Part shown: one piece after another, positions 40,958-54,525 of the stretch
How the letters are laid out: every line of letters starts with the position of its first letter
Position numbering within the stretch: the first letter of the stretch is position 1
Source: an uncultured Acidimicrobiales bacterium
Lineage (GTDB): Bacteria > Actinomycetota > Acidimicrobiia > Acidimicrobiales > CATQHL01
DNA length: 64,000 bases
NCBI GenBank assembly: GCA_958295925.1
Contig: CATQHL010000001.1
Coordinates: 2,218,780-2,282,779 of the forward strand
Reading direction: 5' to 3'
Program-made: the position numbers and the translations under genes
Notes under the pieces: model-generated
Databases searched by the model: none
What the model was told of the DNA's origin: nothing
What the model saw: only the letters and a program-made list of their open reading frames with translations

Positions 40958-41842
40958 CTAGGTGCCCAGAAAGTCGCCGTCGGAGGCTCGCGCCCCCCGC
41001 AGCCACTCCTTGGCGGACATCGACCTCCGTCCCTCCGGTTTCACCTCCAGCAGCCTCAGCGCACCGTCGGAGGTGCCCACCAATTCCCCCGACATCTCCC
41101 CGGGATCGAGGGCGGGGGAATTGTCCGCAGGCTCTGCCCTCGGCACCAGCAGCCTTTTTCCCCCGACCGTCGTCCAGGCCCTCTCCAGGCGCACGCGGCG
41201 ATGCAGCTGCTGCGTCGGAAGCCGCCAGTCGAGGCGGACATCCTCTGGGGTCAGCTTCTGCGCCCAGGTGACCTCACCCTGTTGCGGGCGGGGCTCCCCC
41301 AGTCCGTCCCTGAGGCTCCCCACCAGCAGCGCGCAGCTCAGCGAGGTGAGATCCCGCCTCAACTCCGAGAGCGTGGCCGACGCGTCGATGGGCACCTTGA
41401 GGCAGGCGTGGATGGCGCCGGTGTCGAGGGTTTCCTCGAGCTGCATCAGGCACACGCCGGTCTCGGTGTCGCCCGCCAGGATGGCCCGCTCAATGGGGGC
41501 TGCGCCCCTCCAGCGTGGCAGCAGCGAGAAATGAAGGTTCACCATGGGCAGCGCAGCCAGGATGCTTGCCCTGATGAGGCGGCCATATGCCACCACAACC
41601 CCGAGGTCGGAGCCTGCATCGAGGGCCGCGTCGGGGTGATGCGCCACATCGATGCCTCGGCTGGCGGCTGCCTCAGCCACCGGCGTGGGGGCGGGCTGGG
41701 CGCGCCGGGAGCGTCGCGCAGGCGGGTTGGTGACAGCCAGGGCCACATCGAAGCCTGCGTCGCAGAGCGCCTCGAGGTGGCTCGCCGACATCTCAGGCGA
41801 GCCGAAGAAGACAAGCCGCTGCGGCGGCGTAGGCATGATCAA
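40958..41842 (-). CDS. fmt: Methionyl-tRNA formyltransferase
   Basis: A 294-residue enzyme that formylates the initiator Met-tRNA. It has RLVFFGSPEMSASHLEAL at the start, VVVAYGRLI, and the signature VNLHFSLLPRWRGAAPIERA, which holds the catalytic Asn and His. It lies 45 bases downstream of def in the usual def-fmt pair. Confidence 0.94.
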   Translation of the reverse strand: MIMPTPPQRLVFFGSPEMSASHLEALCDAGFDVALAVTNPPARRSRRAQPAPTPVAEAAASRGIDVAHHPDAALDAGSDLGVVVAYGRLIRASILAALPMVNLHFSLLPRWRGAAPIERAILAGDTETGVCLMQLEETLDTGAIHACLKVPIDASATLSELRRDLTSLSCALLVGSLRDGLGEPRPQQGEVTWAQKLTPEDVRLDWRLPTQQLHRRVRLERAWTTVGGKRLLVPRAEPADNSPALDPGEMSGELVGTSDGALRLLEVKPEGRRSMSAKEWLRGARASDGDFLGT

Positions 41843-41887
41843 GCGACCGTCAGGTTCGCCGGCCGTCCCAGGCGCGCCCGGGTGCCG

Positions 41888-42427
41888 CTAGAGCCGACCT
41901 TGAGCCGACCCGCCCGCCTTTACGCCGTGAAGTCGCAGCGATCGAAGGGCCTGCTTGCGCTGATCGGCGTCCAGCCTCTCCACCAGCAGGATCCCGTCGA
42001 GGTGGTCTATTTCGTGCTGGATCAGGCGTGCGAAGAGGTCGTCGGCTTCCAGGGTGATCTCGTTTTCGTCGAGGTCAAACCCCTCCAGGGCGACCCGCCG
42101 GGGCCGCTCAATCTCCCAGGAGTAGCCCGGTACCGACAGGCATCCCTCCTCGTAGACCCAGCTGCCGTCGCTCTCGATGATCCTGGGGTTGATTACCACC
42201 CCTCTTCCGCACCGCTCTTCCTCGCTGTAGACGAACAGGCGCCTTCCCACCCCGACCTGAGGGGCTGCCAGCCCGATTCCCTTCGCGGCGGAGAGGGCTT
42301 TGAACATGTTCTCGCAGAGAAGGGCGACGCCTCCGTCGATTTTCGTTATCTCCTCTGCCCGTCTTCTCAGCACGGGGTCGCCATAGGTGCGGATATCCAC
42401 GGTTTCAGGGTATCCAGGCGGCTTCAT
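41888..42427 (-). CDS. def: Peptide deformylase
   Basis: A 179-residue metalloenzyme that removes the formyl group from nascent proteins. The three motifs are GIGLAAPQVGV, EEGCLSVPGYSW and QHEIDHLDGIL with the Cys and two His metal ligands. It is divergent from the RsmC-like methyltransferase. Confidence 0.95.
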   Translation of the reverse strand: MKPPGYPETVDIRTYGDPVLRRRAEEITKIDGGVALLCENMFKALSAAKGIGLAAPQVGVGRRLFVYSEEERCGRGVVINPRIIESDGSWVYEEGCLSVPGYSWEIERPRRVALEGFDLDENEITLEADDLFARLIQHEIDHLDGILLVERLDADQRKQALRSLRLHGVKAGGSAQGRL

Positions 42428-42534
42428 TGAGCACAGACCGCCCGGCTGCCGTCGGGTAGCGTTCGTGCGTCAGCGACAAGGCGCCCGATCACTATTTCTC
42501 GAAAGACCCGTCGGCGGCGAGCCGGCCGAAGACC

Positions 42535-43179
42535 GTGCGCCTTCGCCTGCGTGACGTCTCCGCCGATTTTCTCACCGACCACGGCGTCTTCTCGTACCGC
42601 AGAATAGACCCTGGCACTCATCTGCTGCTCGAGAGCGGGCCGCCCCCAACGGCGATGGAAGTCAGCGGGGATCCAGCCAGAAACCCGCCCGCCTTGCTGG
42701 ATCTGGGCTGCGGATACGGCCCCATCGCCCTGATGCTGGCCCTCAGGGCGCCCTCCGCGGTTGTCTGGGCGGTTGACGTGAACCGCCGGGCCCTCCATCT
42801 GACGAGCCGGAACACCCGACAGGTTGCCGATCGGGTGCGCGTCGCCGCCCCCGAGGATGTGCCTGCGGAACTCGGATTCGACGCCATCTTCAGCAACCCT
42901 CCCGTGCGCATAGGAAGCGACGCCCTGCACGCGCTGCTCTCGTTTTGGCTGGGGAGGCTCCTCCCGGGGGGATTGGCGGCGCTGGTCGTGCACAAGAACA
43001 TGGGCGCCGAGAGCCTTGAGCGCTGGCTTGCCAAACAGGGATGGGACCCCGTCAGGTGGGCACGGAAGGCCGGGTACAGGGTGATCGTGGTGGAAGCCCC
43101 GTCCCAGCCGTCAGGCGCTACAGGTCGAGGTGGTCCACGGCGACTCGCACCCGCCCCTTGGGGCGCTCCACCGAGCTGA
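42535..43179 (+). CDS. RsmC-like class I SAM methyltransferase, start uncertain
   Basis: A 214-residue methyltransferase. The SAM motif is LLDLGCGYGPIALML and the catalytic motif is IFSNPPVRIG (NPPxR type), which marks rRNA guanine-N2 methyltransferases such as RsmC. The frame stays open upstream to 42460 and encodes DHYFSKDPSAASRPKT, which looks like the family's conserved N-terminus, yet no ATG, GTG, TTG or CTG precedes it in frame. I give GTG 42535 as the first standard start. Its end overlaps priA by 62 bases in a convergent way. Confidence 0.8.
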   Translation: MRLRLRDVSADFLTDHGVFSYRRIDPGTHLLLESGPPPTAMEVSGDPARNPPALLDLGCGYGPIALMLALRAPSAVVWAVDVNRRALHLTSRNTRQVADRVRVAAPEDVPAELGFDAIFSNPPVRIGSDALHALLSFWLGRLLPGGLAALVVHKNMGAESLERWLAKQGWDPVRWARKAGYRVIVVEAPSQPSGATGRGGPRRLAPAPWGAPPS

Positions 43180-44881
43180 GGGCGGCGCTCAGCCTCTCGG
43201 CGCTTGAGGATCGGGCAATCCAGCGGTCGGGCTCACCGGTTCTTGAGACCGTCAGGCCGCTCGGGGCGCCCAGGCGGCGAATGAACTCCTCCGCTGCTGC
43301 TCCTGAGATTTCCGCCTGGGAGCCGAACGGCGCCAGCTTGAGCCTGCTGCGGAGGTCGTGGTCGTGCTCGGAGAGGATTTCCGGGGCGGACTCCCTTACT
43401 GCCCGCAGTACAACGTGGTCGACCTGCCGCGTCTGAACCATCAGCCGCCCGTGCTCTGAGCCGAGCAGTCGGGCGCCCCGGGCCAGCAGGGCGATGGCCT
43501 GCTCGTTGGCCCGAAAACGCGGGGCGGCGAGTTCCTGGTCGAAGTCGAGGAAGGCAACCAGGTCAACGTCGTAGGCCTGATCAAGAACGGCCTCGGTTCC
43601 GATGAGCACTTGAAAGCCGTCGGGCGCCTTCTGCTCCCTGCTCACCTCGGCCACCGGCTTGCGAAGCAGGGCGGCAAGCTCCTCCGCCAGACGGGAGATC
43701 CCCGGCCTGATCGTCTTGAGCCGCATAGATCCACACAGCGAGCACAGCCTCGGGCGCTCCTGCGCGCAGCGCCCGCAGGTGAGGCGACCCTTGGCGATCT
43801 CGCTGACCGAGGCCTTGCAGACGTCGCAGCACACCAGTTCAGAGCACTTTCCGCAGGCCAGCAGGCGTGCACGCCCCTTGCGGTTCAGCACGCAGACGGC
43901 GCGTCGGGCATCCCTCAGCCGCTGATGGAGGGTCTCGGTGAGCAGGCCGAACCGGCTCTCGCGCAGGTCGACGGTCTCGAGGGGCGGCCAGCCCGGGCGC
44001 GGGCCGATTTCGAGGATCTCCTCGGGCGCCCCCAGGGCCTGGGCCTCCAGCGTCGGGACGGGGGAGGCGAGGACGCATGGGACGCCGCGCAGCCGCGCCC
44101 GCTGAACCGCCACCTCGCGGGCGTGCCAGGTCGGAGACATCTCGGAGGCGAGATGACGCTCGTGCTCGTCGAACAGCACCACCGAGCCCAGCCCGGGCGC
44201 CGGACCGAACACGGCCGAGCGTGTGCCCACCACCGCCGCAGCGCCCTCTGCTGCGAGCGCCCAGTCCGTCGGAAGCAGGGCCGTTCTCCGCCCTTCGCTG
44301 CGGAGGTGGGTCGCCAGCCGGGAGGCCTGGTCGATCCTGGGGACGATTAGGAGGGGGTCGGGGCGCCGCAGGGCCGCCTCGATCAGCGGCCTGTAGCCCT
44401 GGAGGGGCGGCACGCGAACCACCGCGACCGGACGCTCAAAGCAGGCGTCCCAGGCGGATTCGGGGCTTCCGGCGGCCGGCGTTGCGATCTTGGGAGATGC
44501 GCCCTTGGTCGAGACCGGGGGGCTGGCCGGAACCACCCTGGGGGAACTGGCGGTGGCAGCGAAAAAGCACCAGGGGCCCGCCCAGCGCCGCGCAGCCCAG
44601 CGGCAGACATCCAGGACTTCCCTTGAGGGACCTGCCCCGACTATCCCCGCGAGCGACGAGAGTTCCTCGCCGTGCGGGTCGGGAGGATCCGGCTCGATCA
44701 CCCAGGCCCTCATCCTGCGCCCGTGGAAGGGAACCCGAACCACCGTCCCCGGAACGAGGCTTGCGGCTTTGCCCTCGACTCTCCAGCGCTCAGGAACGCG
44801 GTAGTCGAAGGTCTTGTCCACCGCAGCGAGGTCGGGCAGCACTCGGACGATTTGAGGCCCCCCGGCGGGGGGCTCGTTCAT
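43118..44881 (-). CDS. priA: Primosomal protein N' (PriA), actinobacterial type without helicase motifs
   Basis: A 587-residue PriA. The N-terminal DNA-binding domain ([20 protein letters not shown]) and the zinc region ([23 protein letters not shown]) are intact. There is no Walker A Gly-Lys-Thr: the place reads [19 protein letters not shown], and the DEAH box is DEHE. This is the known actinobacterial pattern, and such proteins probably restart replication without unwinding DNA. It overlaps metK by ATGA, as part of a coaBC-metK-priA run. Confidence 0.92.
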   Translation of the reverse strand: MNEPPAGGPQIVRVLPDLAAVDKTFDYRVPERWRVEGKAASLVPGTVVRVPFHGRRMRAWVIEPDPPDPHGEELSSLAGIVGAGPSREVLDVCRWAARRWAGPWCFFAATASSPRVVPASPPVSTKGASPKIATPAAGSPESAWDACFERPVAVVRVPPLQGYRPLIEAALRRPDPLLIVPRIDQASRLATHLRSEGRRTALLPTDWALAAEGAAAVVGTRSAVFGPAPGLGSVVLFDEHERHLASEMSPTWHAREVAVQRARLRGVPCVLASPVPTLEAQALGAPEEILEIGPRPGWPPLETVDLRESRFGLLTETLHQRLRDARRAVCVLNRKGRARLLACGKCSELVCCDVCKASVSEIAKGRLTCGRCAQERPRLCSLCGSMRLKTIRPGISRLAEELAALLRKPVAEVSREQKAPDGFQVLIGTEAVLDQAYDVDLVAFLDFDQELAAPRFRANEQAIALLARGARLLGSEHGRLMVQTRQVDHVVLRAVRESAPEILSEHDHDLRSRLKLAPFGSQAEISGAAAEEFIRRLGAPSGLTVSRTGEPDRWIARSSSAERLSAALSSVERPKGRVRVAVDHLDL

Positions 44882-46116
44882 CTCAGTCCGAAGGCTGATT
44901 GGAGGGCCTGATACCTTTCAGAGTCCTCGTCGACCCTTTCCCAGGGGAAGTTCTCGTCCTCCCGCCCGAAATGGCCGTAGGAGGCGGTGCTCTTGTAGAC
45001 CGGTCGGATGGAGGGATCGGGATGCTGCAGGTTGAGGTCGCGGATGATCCCGGCAGGGGTGAAGTCGAACACATCCTTGAGCGTCTTCTCGATGAGCTCG
45101 GGGGACACCCTGTGGGTCCCGAACGTGTCCACATAAAAAGACATGGGACTTGCGTGGCCGATCACGTAGGCGGCCTGAATCTCGCACTGCTCCGCAGCCC
45201 CCACGGCCACCACGTGCTTGGCGGCCCAGCGGAGCGCATATGAGGCAGAGCGGTCTACCTTGGTCGGGTCCTTTCCGCTCAGGGCGCCGCCGCCGTTGCG
45301 GGCCATGCCTCCGTAGGTGTCCACGATGATCTTGCGGCCCGTCAGCCCGGTGTCTGCCGCAGGCCCGCCCTTCACGAAGCGTCCGGTCGGGTTCACTTTG
45401 ATCTTCGGAGCTGACTTGGCGTCGATCTCCAGCCCGTCGCGCTCAGCGCACTCCTCGAGGACGGGGTTGATCACGTGTTCTCTAATGTCGTACTCGATGG
45501 CCTTGTTCAGGTCGTCGCGGTCGGCGTGCTGGGCGGAGACAAGAACGGTATGCGCCCGAATCGGTCGGCTTCCCTCGTACTCCACGCAGATCTGGGTCTT
45601 TCCGTCGGGCCGAAGATAGGGGATCTTGCCCCTCCGGCGCACCTCTGTAAGCCTCAGGGACATCTGGTGCGCGAGGTGGATGGGCATTGGCATGCCGGAG
45701 GCGGTGTCCTTGCAGGCGTAGCCGAACATGAGGCCCTGGTCGCCGGCGCCAATCCGCCCGGAGTCCTCGGCGGCGTCCACGCTCTTGCCGAAGTCTGGCG
45801 ACTGCTCGCCGATGGCCAGCATCACCCCGCAGGCGTTCCCGTCGAATCCGTACTCGCCCCTGTCATAGCCGATCTCGACGATGGTCTGGCGGGCCAGCTT
45901 GGGTATGTCCACCCAGGCTTTCGAGCGAATCTCCCCGGAGACTATGCACAGCCCGGTCGTGATCATCGTCTCGCAGGCCACGCGGGCAGACGCAATGTCC
46001 TCCGGGCGCTCGGCCGCCAGCACGGCGTCGAGCACGGCGTCGGAGATCTGGTCGCACATCTTGTCGGGGTGGCCTTCGGTGACCGACTCCGAGGTGAAGA
46101 GCCTGGTGCGGCTCAT
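44878..46116 (-). CDS. metK: S-adenosylmethionine synthetase
   Basis: A 412-residue MetK that makes SAM from methionine and ATP. Key motifs are [27 protein letters not shown] and [19 protein letters not shown] 46116 overlaps the coaBC stop as ATGA and gives the standard N-terminus; the frame from 46224 would lie inside coaBC. Confidence 0.96.
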   Translation of the reverse strand: MSRTRLFTSESVTEGHPDKMCDQISDAVLDAVLAAERPEDIASARVACETMITTGLCIVSGEIRSKAWVDIPKLARQTIVEIGYDRGEYGFDGNACGVMLAIGEQSPDFGKSVDAAEDSGRIGAGDQGLMFGYACKDTASGMPMPIHLAHQMSLRLTEVRRRGKIPYLRPDGKTQICVEYEGSRPIRAHTVLVSAQHADRDDLNKAIEYDIREHVINPVLEECAERDGLEIDAKSAPKIKVNPTGRFVKGGPAADTGLTGRKIIVDTYGGMARNGGGALSGKDPTKVDRSASYALRWAAKHVVAVGAAEQCEIQAAYVIGHASPMSFYVDTFGTHRVSPELIEKTLKDVFDFTPAGIIRDLNLQHPDPSIRPVYKSTASYGHFGREDENFPWERVDEDSERYQALQSAFGLR

Positions 46117-47450
46117 GGGTGGCTCACTAGCAGGTTTAAGTCTCGATCGGGGCGGGTTCCGACGCAGGGAAGCCGGCCACCGCCATCCGATCCCTCGAGG
46201 GTGTTTGAGGGCTCTTCCCCGCATTCCGGCTGTGAACGAAGCGCCAGCACACGATCCAGTATCTCCTCGGCAACCCGCGCCTTGCTCGAGAGCGGCACGG
46301 AAGCCCTGCCGCCCCTGCTGTCGATCATCACAACTGCGTTTGTGTCGTGGCCGAACCCCGCACCCGGGGCAGAGACGTCGTTGGCTGCGAGCAGGTCGAC
46401 TCCCTTGGAGCGAAGCTTGGCCTCGGCGTTCCCGAGCAAGTCTTGTGTCTCCGCCGCAAAGCCGACGAGCGTCTGCCCACGCGGGGAGGTCTTCGCCAAC
46501 TCGGCCAGGATGTCAGGCGTCGGCTCAAGGGGGATCGTCGTCGGCTTCCCAGACCTTTTGATCTTCTCCGCAGACATCCTGCTTGGACGAAAGTCAGCCA
46601 CGGCAGCGGCCATGACCACAACGTCGGCGTCTCGACGCCTCTGCACGGCCTGTCGCATCTCCTCGGCCGTCTCCACCAGCTCGACTTCTACACCGGGCGG
46701 GACCGGGCGGGAAGTCGTAGCCACCACGCTCACCTCTGCCCCCCGCGCCCAGGCCGACTCCGCAATTGCATACCCCTGCTTTCCTGAGGAGCGGTTTCCC
46801 AGGTAGCGCACCGGGTCGACGGGCTCACGCGTCCCCCCGGCTGTGACGAGCACCCTCAGTCCGGCCATGGAACCCCCCTTTGCCCGCAGTTCCGACTTGT
46901 CTGCTCCTATCACCTCTGCGACCGTCGAGACGATGGAGTCGCACCCGGCCAGCCTGCCGGCCCCGAAGTCCCCGCCGGCCAGACGTCCCTCCTCAGGCCA
47001 GACCACGGTCACGCCGCGGCTTCGGAGAAGGCTCAGGTTGTCCCCGACGGCGGGGTGCTCCCACATCTCGGCGTGCATCGCCGGGCAGACCACAACGGGC
47101 GCGCGGGTTGCCAGCAGGGTGGCGCCGAGCAGGTCGTCGGAGATCCCCGCGGCGTAGGAGCCGAGGGAGCGCGCCGTGGCCGGGCAGACCAGGATCAGGT
47201 CGGCCAGCCGTCCAAGGGTGACATGTGCGATGGGGTCCTCGTCTTCAAACAGGGAGACCCGCGCCCGCTCCGATCCCAGCGCCGAAAAGGTGGCCTCACC
47301 CACAAACCGCAGTGCGCCATCGGTGAGCAGGGGAATCACGTGCGCCCCCGAATCCACCAGGCGCCTGCAGACCTCCACTGCCTTGTACGCGGCGATCCCC
47401 CCCGTGACGGCCAGCACCACTTTGCTGTCCCGGAGTGCCGGGTTGCTCAT
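46113..47450 (-). CDS. coaBC: Phosphopantothenoylcysteine synthetase/decarboxylase
   Basis: A 445-residue bifunctional enzyme of coenzyme A synthesis. The flavin decarboxylase half has [19 protein letters not shown] and the catalytic His in [12 protein letters not shown]; its PASANT motif is CPATARSL. The synthetase half starts near [23 protein letters not shown] and has the EKIKR lysine. A C-terminal tail of about 40 residues is extra. It lies 39 bases downstream of rpoZ. Confidence 0.94.
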   Translation of the reverse strand: MSNPALRDSKVVLAVTGGIAAYKAVEVCRRLVDSGAHVIPLLTDGALRFVGEATFSALGSERARVSLFEDEDPIAHVTLGRLADLILVCPATARSLGSYAAGISDDLLGATLLATRAPVVVCPAMHAEMWEHPAVGDNLSLLRSRGVTVVWPEEGRLAGGDFGAGRLAGCDSIVSTVAEVIGADKSELRAKGGSMAGLRVLVTAGGTREPVDPVRYLGNRSSGKQGYAIAESAWARGAEVSVVATTSRPVPPGVEVELVETAEEMRQAVQRRRDADVVVMAAAVADFRPSRMSAEKIKRSGKPTTIPLEPTPDILAELAKTSPRGQTLVGFAAETQDLLGNAEAKLRSKGVDLLAANDVSAPGAGFGHDTNAVVMIDSRGGRASVPLSSKARVAEEILDRVLALRSQPECGEEPSNTLEGSDGGGRLPCVGTRPDRDLNLLVSHP

Positions 47451-47489
47451 ATCACGCCTTCCCCGGAAACCTGGGTTTCGCCGGGATTC

Positions 47490-47825
47490 TCAGGCCGTCT
47501 CGTCCTCGTGGGGCGCCGGGGCGTCCTCTCCCAGCAGGGCCTTCAGTATCTCTGCGTCCTCGTCGAGGGCGGGCTCGGTGTCTTCAGCCGGGACGATCTT
47601 GCCTGCGGCGATTTCCTCGAACGCAATCGAGAGGGACTTTCTTGATGTTGAGCTCACCTGGGGCGGCACCATGCTGCCTATGCCCTTGCCAAGCTGGCCG
47701 TGGTAGTTGTTTATCTGCCTCCCGCGGCTCGCGGCGAGGGCCACGAGACGGAAATTGCTGCCCCCCACCTGATCTAGCAGATTCTCCACGGGGGGATTGA
47801 TCAGGGCTTCGCTCTTGTTGCTCAT
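47490..47825 (-). CDS. rpoZ: DNA-directed RNA polymerase omega subunit
   Basis: A 111-residue omega subunit, MSNKSEALINPPVENLLDQV, with the conserved FRLVALAASRGRQIN and SSTSRKSLSIAFEEIAAGKI. ATG 47825 has GGAG 6 bases upstream; a frame from 47852 is less likely. The acidic C-terminal tail is longer than in E. coli. It lies in the gmk-rpoZ-coaBC order common in bacteria. Confidence 0.93.
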   Translation of the reverse strand: MSNKSEALINPPVENLLDQVGGSNFRLVALAASRGRQINNYHGQLGKGIGSMVPPQVSSTSRKSLSIAFEEIAAGKIVPAEDTEPALDEDAEILKALLGEDAPAPHEDETA

Positions 47826-48032
47826 GTCTGCTCCAGGTTTAACGGTGGCCACGACTCATGCGGCCTCTCAACGGGTGAACTGTGGCTCGGTCGGCTCTTG
47901 CGCGCGGAAGCCAAGGCAACTCTGCTCAAAGGACCGTCGGCGCTTGTGCGTCTGCCGACGCCTGGCGCGACGAACTTCGCCGGGGGCCGGATCGCCACCC
48001 ATTCTAGGCGTCTTCGGCATCCTTCGTACTTG
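47826..48032 (-). promoter_or_regulatory. gmk-rpoZ intergenic region with a hairpin and -10-like box
   Basis: The 207 bases hold no gene. TAGAAT on the minus strand (48007-48002) could be a -10 box for rpoZ. CGTCGGC at 47935-47941 and GCCGACG at 47954-47960 form a 7-bp stem with a 12-base loop in the leader. No clear -35 was seen. Confidence 0.35.
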
Positions 48033-48590
48033 TCAGACCTGGGATTTCCGGCGCCATTCCTCGATGATCCTCGCCATCGCGCCCACAGTTGCCTCGAGTT
48101 CCTCGTTCACCACCATGATTGCCCCAAGCGAAGATGCGCTGACGCGCTCATCGGGGCTAAGGGCGACCCTCGCCATCACATGTTCCTCGCTGTCGCCCCG
48201 CGTTCTCAGCCGCAGCGTCTGATCGCTCTCGGAGGGGGCGTCGAGGAAGAGCAGCAGCGCGTCGGGCAGTCGTGCGCGCACCTGCCTGGCCCCCTCCACG
48301 TTGATCTCCAGGAGGACGTCCTTGCCCTCGGGGGGCCGAGGCAGGGGAGTGCCGTAGAGGTGCTCGCCAAATCTCGTCCACTCGAGGAATCCACCGGACT
48401 CCACTGCGGTCTCGAACTCTTCCCTGCCGACGAAGGTGTAGGCGCACTCGCTTTCATTTGGGCGTCGCGGGCGAGTCGTCCAAGACCGGGAAAGCCACAA
48501 ATTGTCATCCCGCACAACAAGCAGGTTGGCGAGCGTGCTCTTCCCAGACCCGCCGGGCCCGGAAAGGACGATCGTGAGGTGGGATTTCAG
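48033..48590 (-). CDS. gmk: Guanylate kinase, starting at CTG
   Basis: A 185-residue kinase for GMP. The first standard start (GTG 48515) would cut off the ATP-binding loop, but the frame continues upstream and encodes IVLSGPGGSGKSTLANLL, a perfect P-loop. The only plausible start before it is CTG at 48590, whose last two bases are the first two of the mihF stop TGA, giving a CTGA overlap like the ATGA junctions elsewhere here. Downstream motifs are SRSWTTRPRRPNE and FLEWTRFGEHLYGTP. It is coupled to mihF, as in other actinobacteria. Confidence 0.87.
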   Translation of the reverse strand: MKSHLTIVLSGPGGSGKSTLANLLVVRDDNLWLSRSWTTRPRRPNESECAYTFVGREEFETAVESGGFLEWTRFGEHLYGTPLPRPPEGKDVLLEINVEGARQVRARLPDALLLFLDAPSESDQTLRLRTRGDSEEHVMARVALSPDERVSASSLGAIMVVNEELEATVGAMARIIEEWRRKSQV

Positions 48591-48904
48591 CCCGAGAAGT
48601 ACTTGAGCAGCGACGCGCGCTGCTTTGACCCTAGACCGGAAATCTTGCGGCCCTCGGCGATTTTCAGCTCCTCCATGGCCTTGCGGGCCTTCACCTTCCC
48701 TGTTCCTTGCAGCGACTCGAGCACGGCCAGGACTTTTGTGCCTCCCACTACAGCGTCGCTGTCGGCCAGCGCGATCACGTCCTTCAGGGTCTTTGTGCCG
48801 AGGCGCAGCTCGGCCTTCAGATCGGCTCGTGCGCGTCTAGCGGCGGATGCCTTGGCTAGTGCTGCCTTACGCTGTTCGTCGGTGAGTTTCGGGGGTGTAA
48901 CCAT
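48587..48904 (-). CDS. mihF: Actinobacterial integration host factor (mIHF)
   Basis: A 105-residue DNA-binding protein of the mycobacterial IHF type, an actinobacterial nucleoid protein. It has LTDEQRKAALAKASAARRAR at the start and a helix-two-turn-helix with LQGTGKVKARKAMEELKI and RKISGLGSKQRASLL. ATG 48904 matches the family start. It lies just before gmk, its usual neighbour. Confidence 0.94.
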   Translation of the reverse strand: MVTPPKLTDEQRKAALAKASAARRARADLKAELRLGTKTLKDVIALADSDAVVGGTKVLAVLESLQGTGKVKARKAMEELKIAEGRKISGLGSKQRASLLKYFSG

Positions 48905-49001
48905 GCGGAAGATGATAGTTAACGGCCCTGGCGCGCAGCGGTAATTCGTTCCGGCGCGGATTTTGGCCTGACGGGCTGCCATTCAGCAGGGGAGACGCAG
49001 G

Positions 49002-52332
<3,331 letters not shown>

Positions 52333-52343
<11 letters not shown>

Positions 52344-53463
52344 TGCGTGCAGCCGGCGAGCCGTGGATTTCCCTGAGCCTCTCGTCCATCCGGGCGAAGA
52401 GGTAGAGGCTGTCGTGCGGCCCGGGCCCGGCCTCAGGGTGGTACTGAACCCCGAATGCGGGCGCCTCCAGGCAGCGCAGGCCCTCCGCGGTGCCGTCGTT
52501 CAGATTCACGTGCGTGACCTCCACCCCTGCGAGACCGTCCACAACCACGCTGAAGTTGTGGTTCTGGCTGGTTATCTCCACTTCGCCGGTGCTCACGTCC
52601 CGCACCGGGTGGTTGCCTCCGTGGTGACCGAAGGGCAGCTTGAACGTCTCTCCCCCCAGTGCCGCCGCCAGAAGCTGATGCCCGAGGCAGATACCGAAGA
52701 CAGGCACCTCCCCAAGCAGCCCGGCGATGATCTCCCTCACCCCTGAAACGGCGCCCGGGTCTCCCGGGCCGTTTGACAGCATCACGGCGTGGGGGCCACG
52801 GGCGAGAATCCCCTCGGCCGGGGTGCGAGCGGGCACAACCTCGACTTCGGCCATCTGGGCGAGTTGCCTCAGAATCGAGGTCTTGACGCCGTAGTCGGCC
52901 ACGACCACGCGCCAAGGCTGCCTCCCGTCGCTGCGGGTGCTTGCGAAGCTCCACGGACGGTCGCACGTGACCGTGGCCACGAGGTCCACCCCGTCGGTGC
53001 CGGGCTCCGCTGCGGCTGCCGCCGCCAGATCCCGCGTCGACGCGGTGCCGAACGCCCCTGTCATCGACCCCTCCCTGCGGATGTGGCGAGTCAGCCGACG
53101 GGTATCCACGCCCGACAGGCACGGGAGCCTCCTGGCAGCCATGAAGCCGGTCAGGGAGTCCTCCGACCGCCAGTTGCCGTGCGTCCTCACCAGGTCGCGC
53201 ACCACGAGGCCCCGGCAGTGGACGCCCCGGCTCTCGGCGTCGGCGCGGGAGGTGCCGTAGTTGCCGATGTGGGGATACGTGAAGGCGATGATCTGACCGG
53301 CGTAGGAGGGGTCGGTGAGCACTTCCTGGTATCCGGTCATGGAAGTGTTGAACACGACCTCGCCGGCCACCGCCCCGCTGGGAGGCTCGAACCCTGCCAT
53401 CTCCCCCTCGAAGACCTCGCCGTCGGCCAGCACGAGCGCCGCAGCCGTCTCACCCCTGCCCAT
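52333..53463 (-). CDS. carA: Carbamoyl-phosphate synthase small subunit
   Basis: A 376-residue glutaminase subunit. The nucleophile lies in [17 protein letters not shown], and the His and Glu in [15 protein letters not shown]. The N-terminal domain has [24 protein letters not shown] 53463 is chosen because GAGGAGG lies 6 bases upstream inside the nusB end; ATG 53496 is less likely. It overlaps nusB by 14 bases and carB by 11. Confidence 0.95.
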
Positions 53464-53929
53464 CGGCGACCTCCTCGGTTTCGTCGGCATCGTCATCCTC
53501 CTCGGCTTCGTCGGGGCCGCCGCCTCGCAGTCGCCCGGCCACCGCCGACAGCACCCCGTTCACGAAAGCCCCGGAGCGGGACGTCGAGTACGTCTGCGCC
53601 AACTCCACGGCCTCGTTCAGGATCACGGCCGTGGGCACGACGTCGCGGTGGGCAAGCTCGTAGACCCCCAGTCTCAGAATCGCCCTGTCCACGGCGTTCA
53701 TCCGCTCCACCGCCCACCCCTCGGCGGCATCGCCCAGGAGGGCGTCCACGTCCTCGATGCGCCTCGACAACCCCAGCGTCAGCTCAGACTCCAGGCTCTC
53801 CAGCGGCAGGATCTGCCGATCAACCAGATCCTCCAGCGGCACGCCCTTCGCCTCAGCCTCGTAGATGAGGGCGACGACACGCTCCCGTGCCAGACGGGAG
53901 GTCGAGCGCGCGCCCGACGACTGCCTCAC
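53450..53929 (-). CDS. nusB: Transcription antitermination protein NusB
   Basis: A 159-residue all-helical NusB. It has STSRLARERVVALIYEAEAKG at the start and MNAVDRAILRLGVYELAHRD and TAVILNEAVELAQTYSTSRS, which bind RNA and S10. The acidic tail ([14 protein letters not shown]) is extra and contains the carA ribosome site. It overlaps efp by ATGA. Confidence 0.93.
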   Translation of the reverse strand: MRQSSGARSTSRLARERVVALIYEAEAKGVPLEDLVDRQILPLESLESELTLGLSRRIEDVDALLGDAAEGWAVERMNAVDRAILRLGVYELAHRDVVPTAVILNEAVELAQTYSTSRSGAFVNGVLSAVAGRLRGGGPDEAEEDDDADETEEVADGQG

Positions 53930-54489
53930 GCCCGAGCTATGTAGCCGCCGGTTCGCGTGTCTACCTTGATGCGCTCCCCGGGCGAGATGAACAGGGGCAC
54001 AGAGAGGACAAGGCCGGTCTGGGTGGTGGCCGGCTTGGTTGCGCCCGAAACCCGGTCCCCTTTCATCCCGGGCTCGGTCTCGGTAACCAGCAACTCAACC
54101 GAGGCCGGAACCTCGCTGCCCACCACCTCGGCCCCGTAAATCCGCAAGACGGCGCTCTCGCCCTCCACGAGGTAGTTGGTCGTCGTCCCCAGCGCCTCAG
54201 CCGGCACGACGATCTGTTCGTAGGTCTCCCCGTCCATGAAGACCAGCCCGGCCGGCTCGGCGTACAGGTACTGCATCTCACGCCTCTCCACGATCGCCTG
54301 GCGAACCTTCTCGCCGGCGCGGAAGGTGCGCTCGGTCACGGCCCCGGTGCGGACGTTCCGAAGGGTGGAGCGGACGAAGGCGTGCCCCTTGCCGGGCTTT
54401 ACGTGCTGAAACTCGACTACCGAGTACAGCACCCCGTCGAGCTCGAGGGTCATGCCGCTCTTGAGGTCGTTGGTGCTGACTCCCACCAT
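53926..54489 (-). CDS. efp: Translation elongation factor P
   Basis: A 187-residue three-domain EF-P that relieves ribosome stalling at proline runs. The tip loop is KPGKGHAFV with Lys34, the usual site of modification. The C-terminal OB fold ends ISPGERIKVDTRTGGYIARA. It lies between the M24 peptidase and nusB, the common order aroQ-pepQ-efp-nusB. Confidence 0.96.
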   Translation of the reverse strand: MVGVSTNDLKSGMTLELDGVLYSVVEFQHVKPGKGHAFVRSTLRNVRTGAVTERTFRAGEKVRQAIVERREMQYLYAEPAGLVFMDGETYEQIVVPAEALGTTTNYLVEGESAVLRIYGAEVVGSEVPASVELLVTETEPGMKGDRVSGATKPATTQTGLVLSVPLFISPGERIKVDTRTGGYIARA

Positions 54490-54525
54490 CTTGCTTGTTC
54501 CTCGCTGTTTCTTCCTGTGGGGCCT

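Noticed and set aside
40445-42430. Long plus-strand frame of 661 codons opposite mogA-fmt-def
   Set aside because: It is antisense to three well-recognised genes; long open antisense frames are expected at this GC content and the translation shows no domain.
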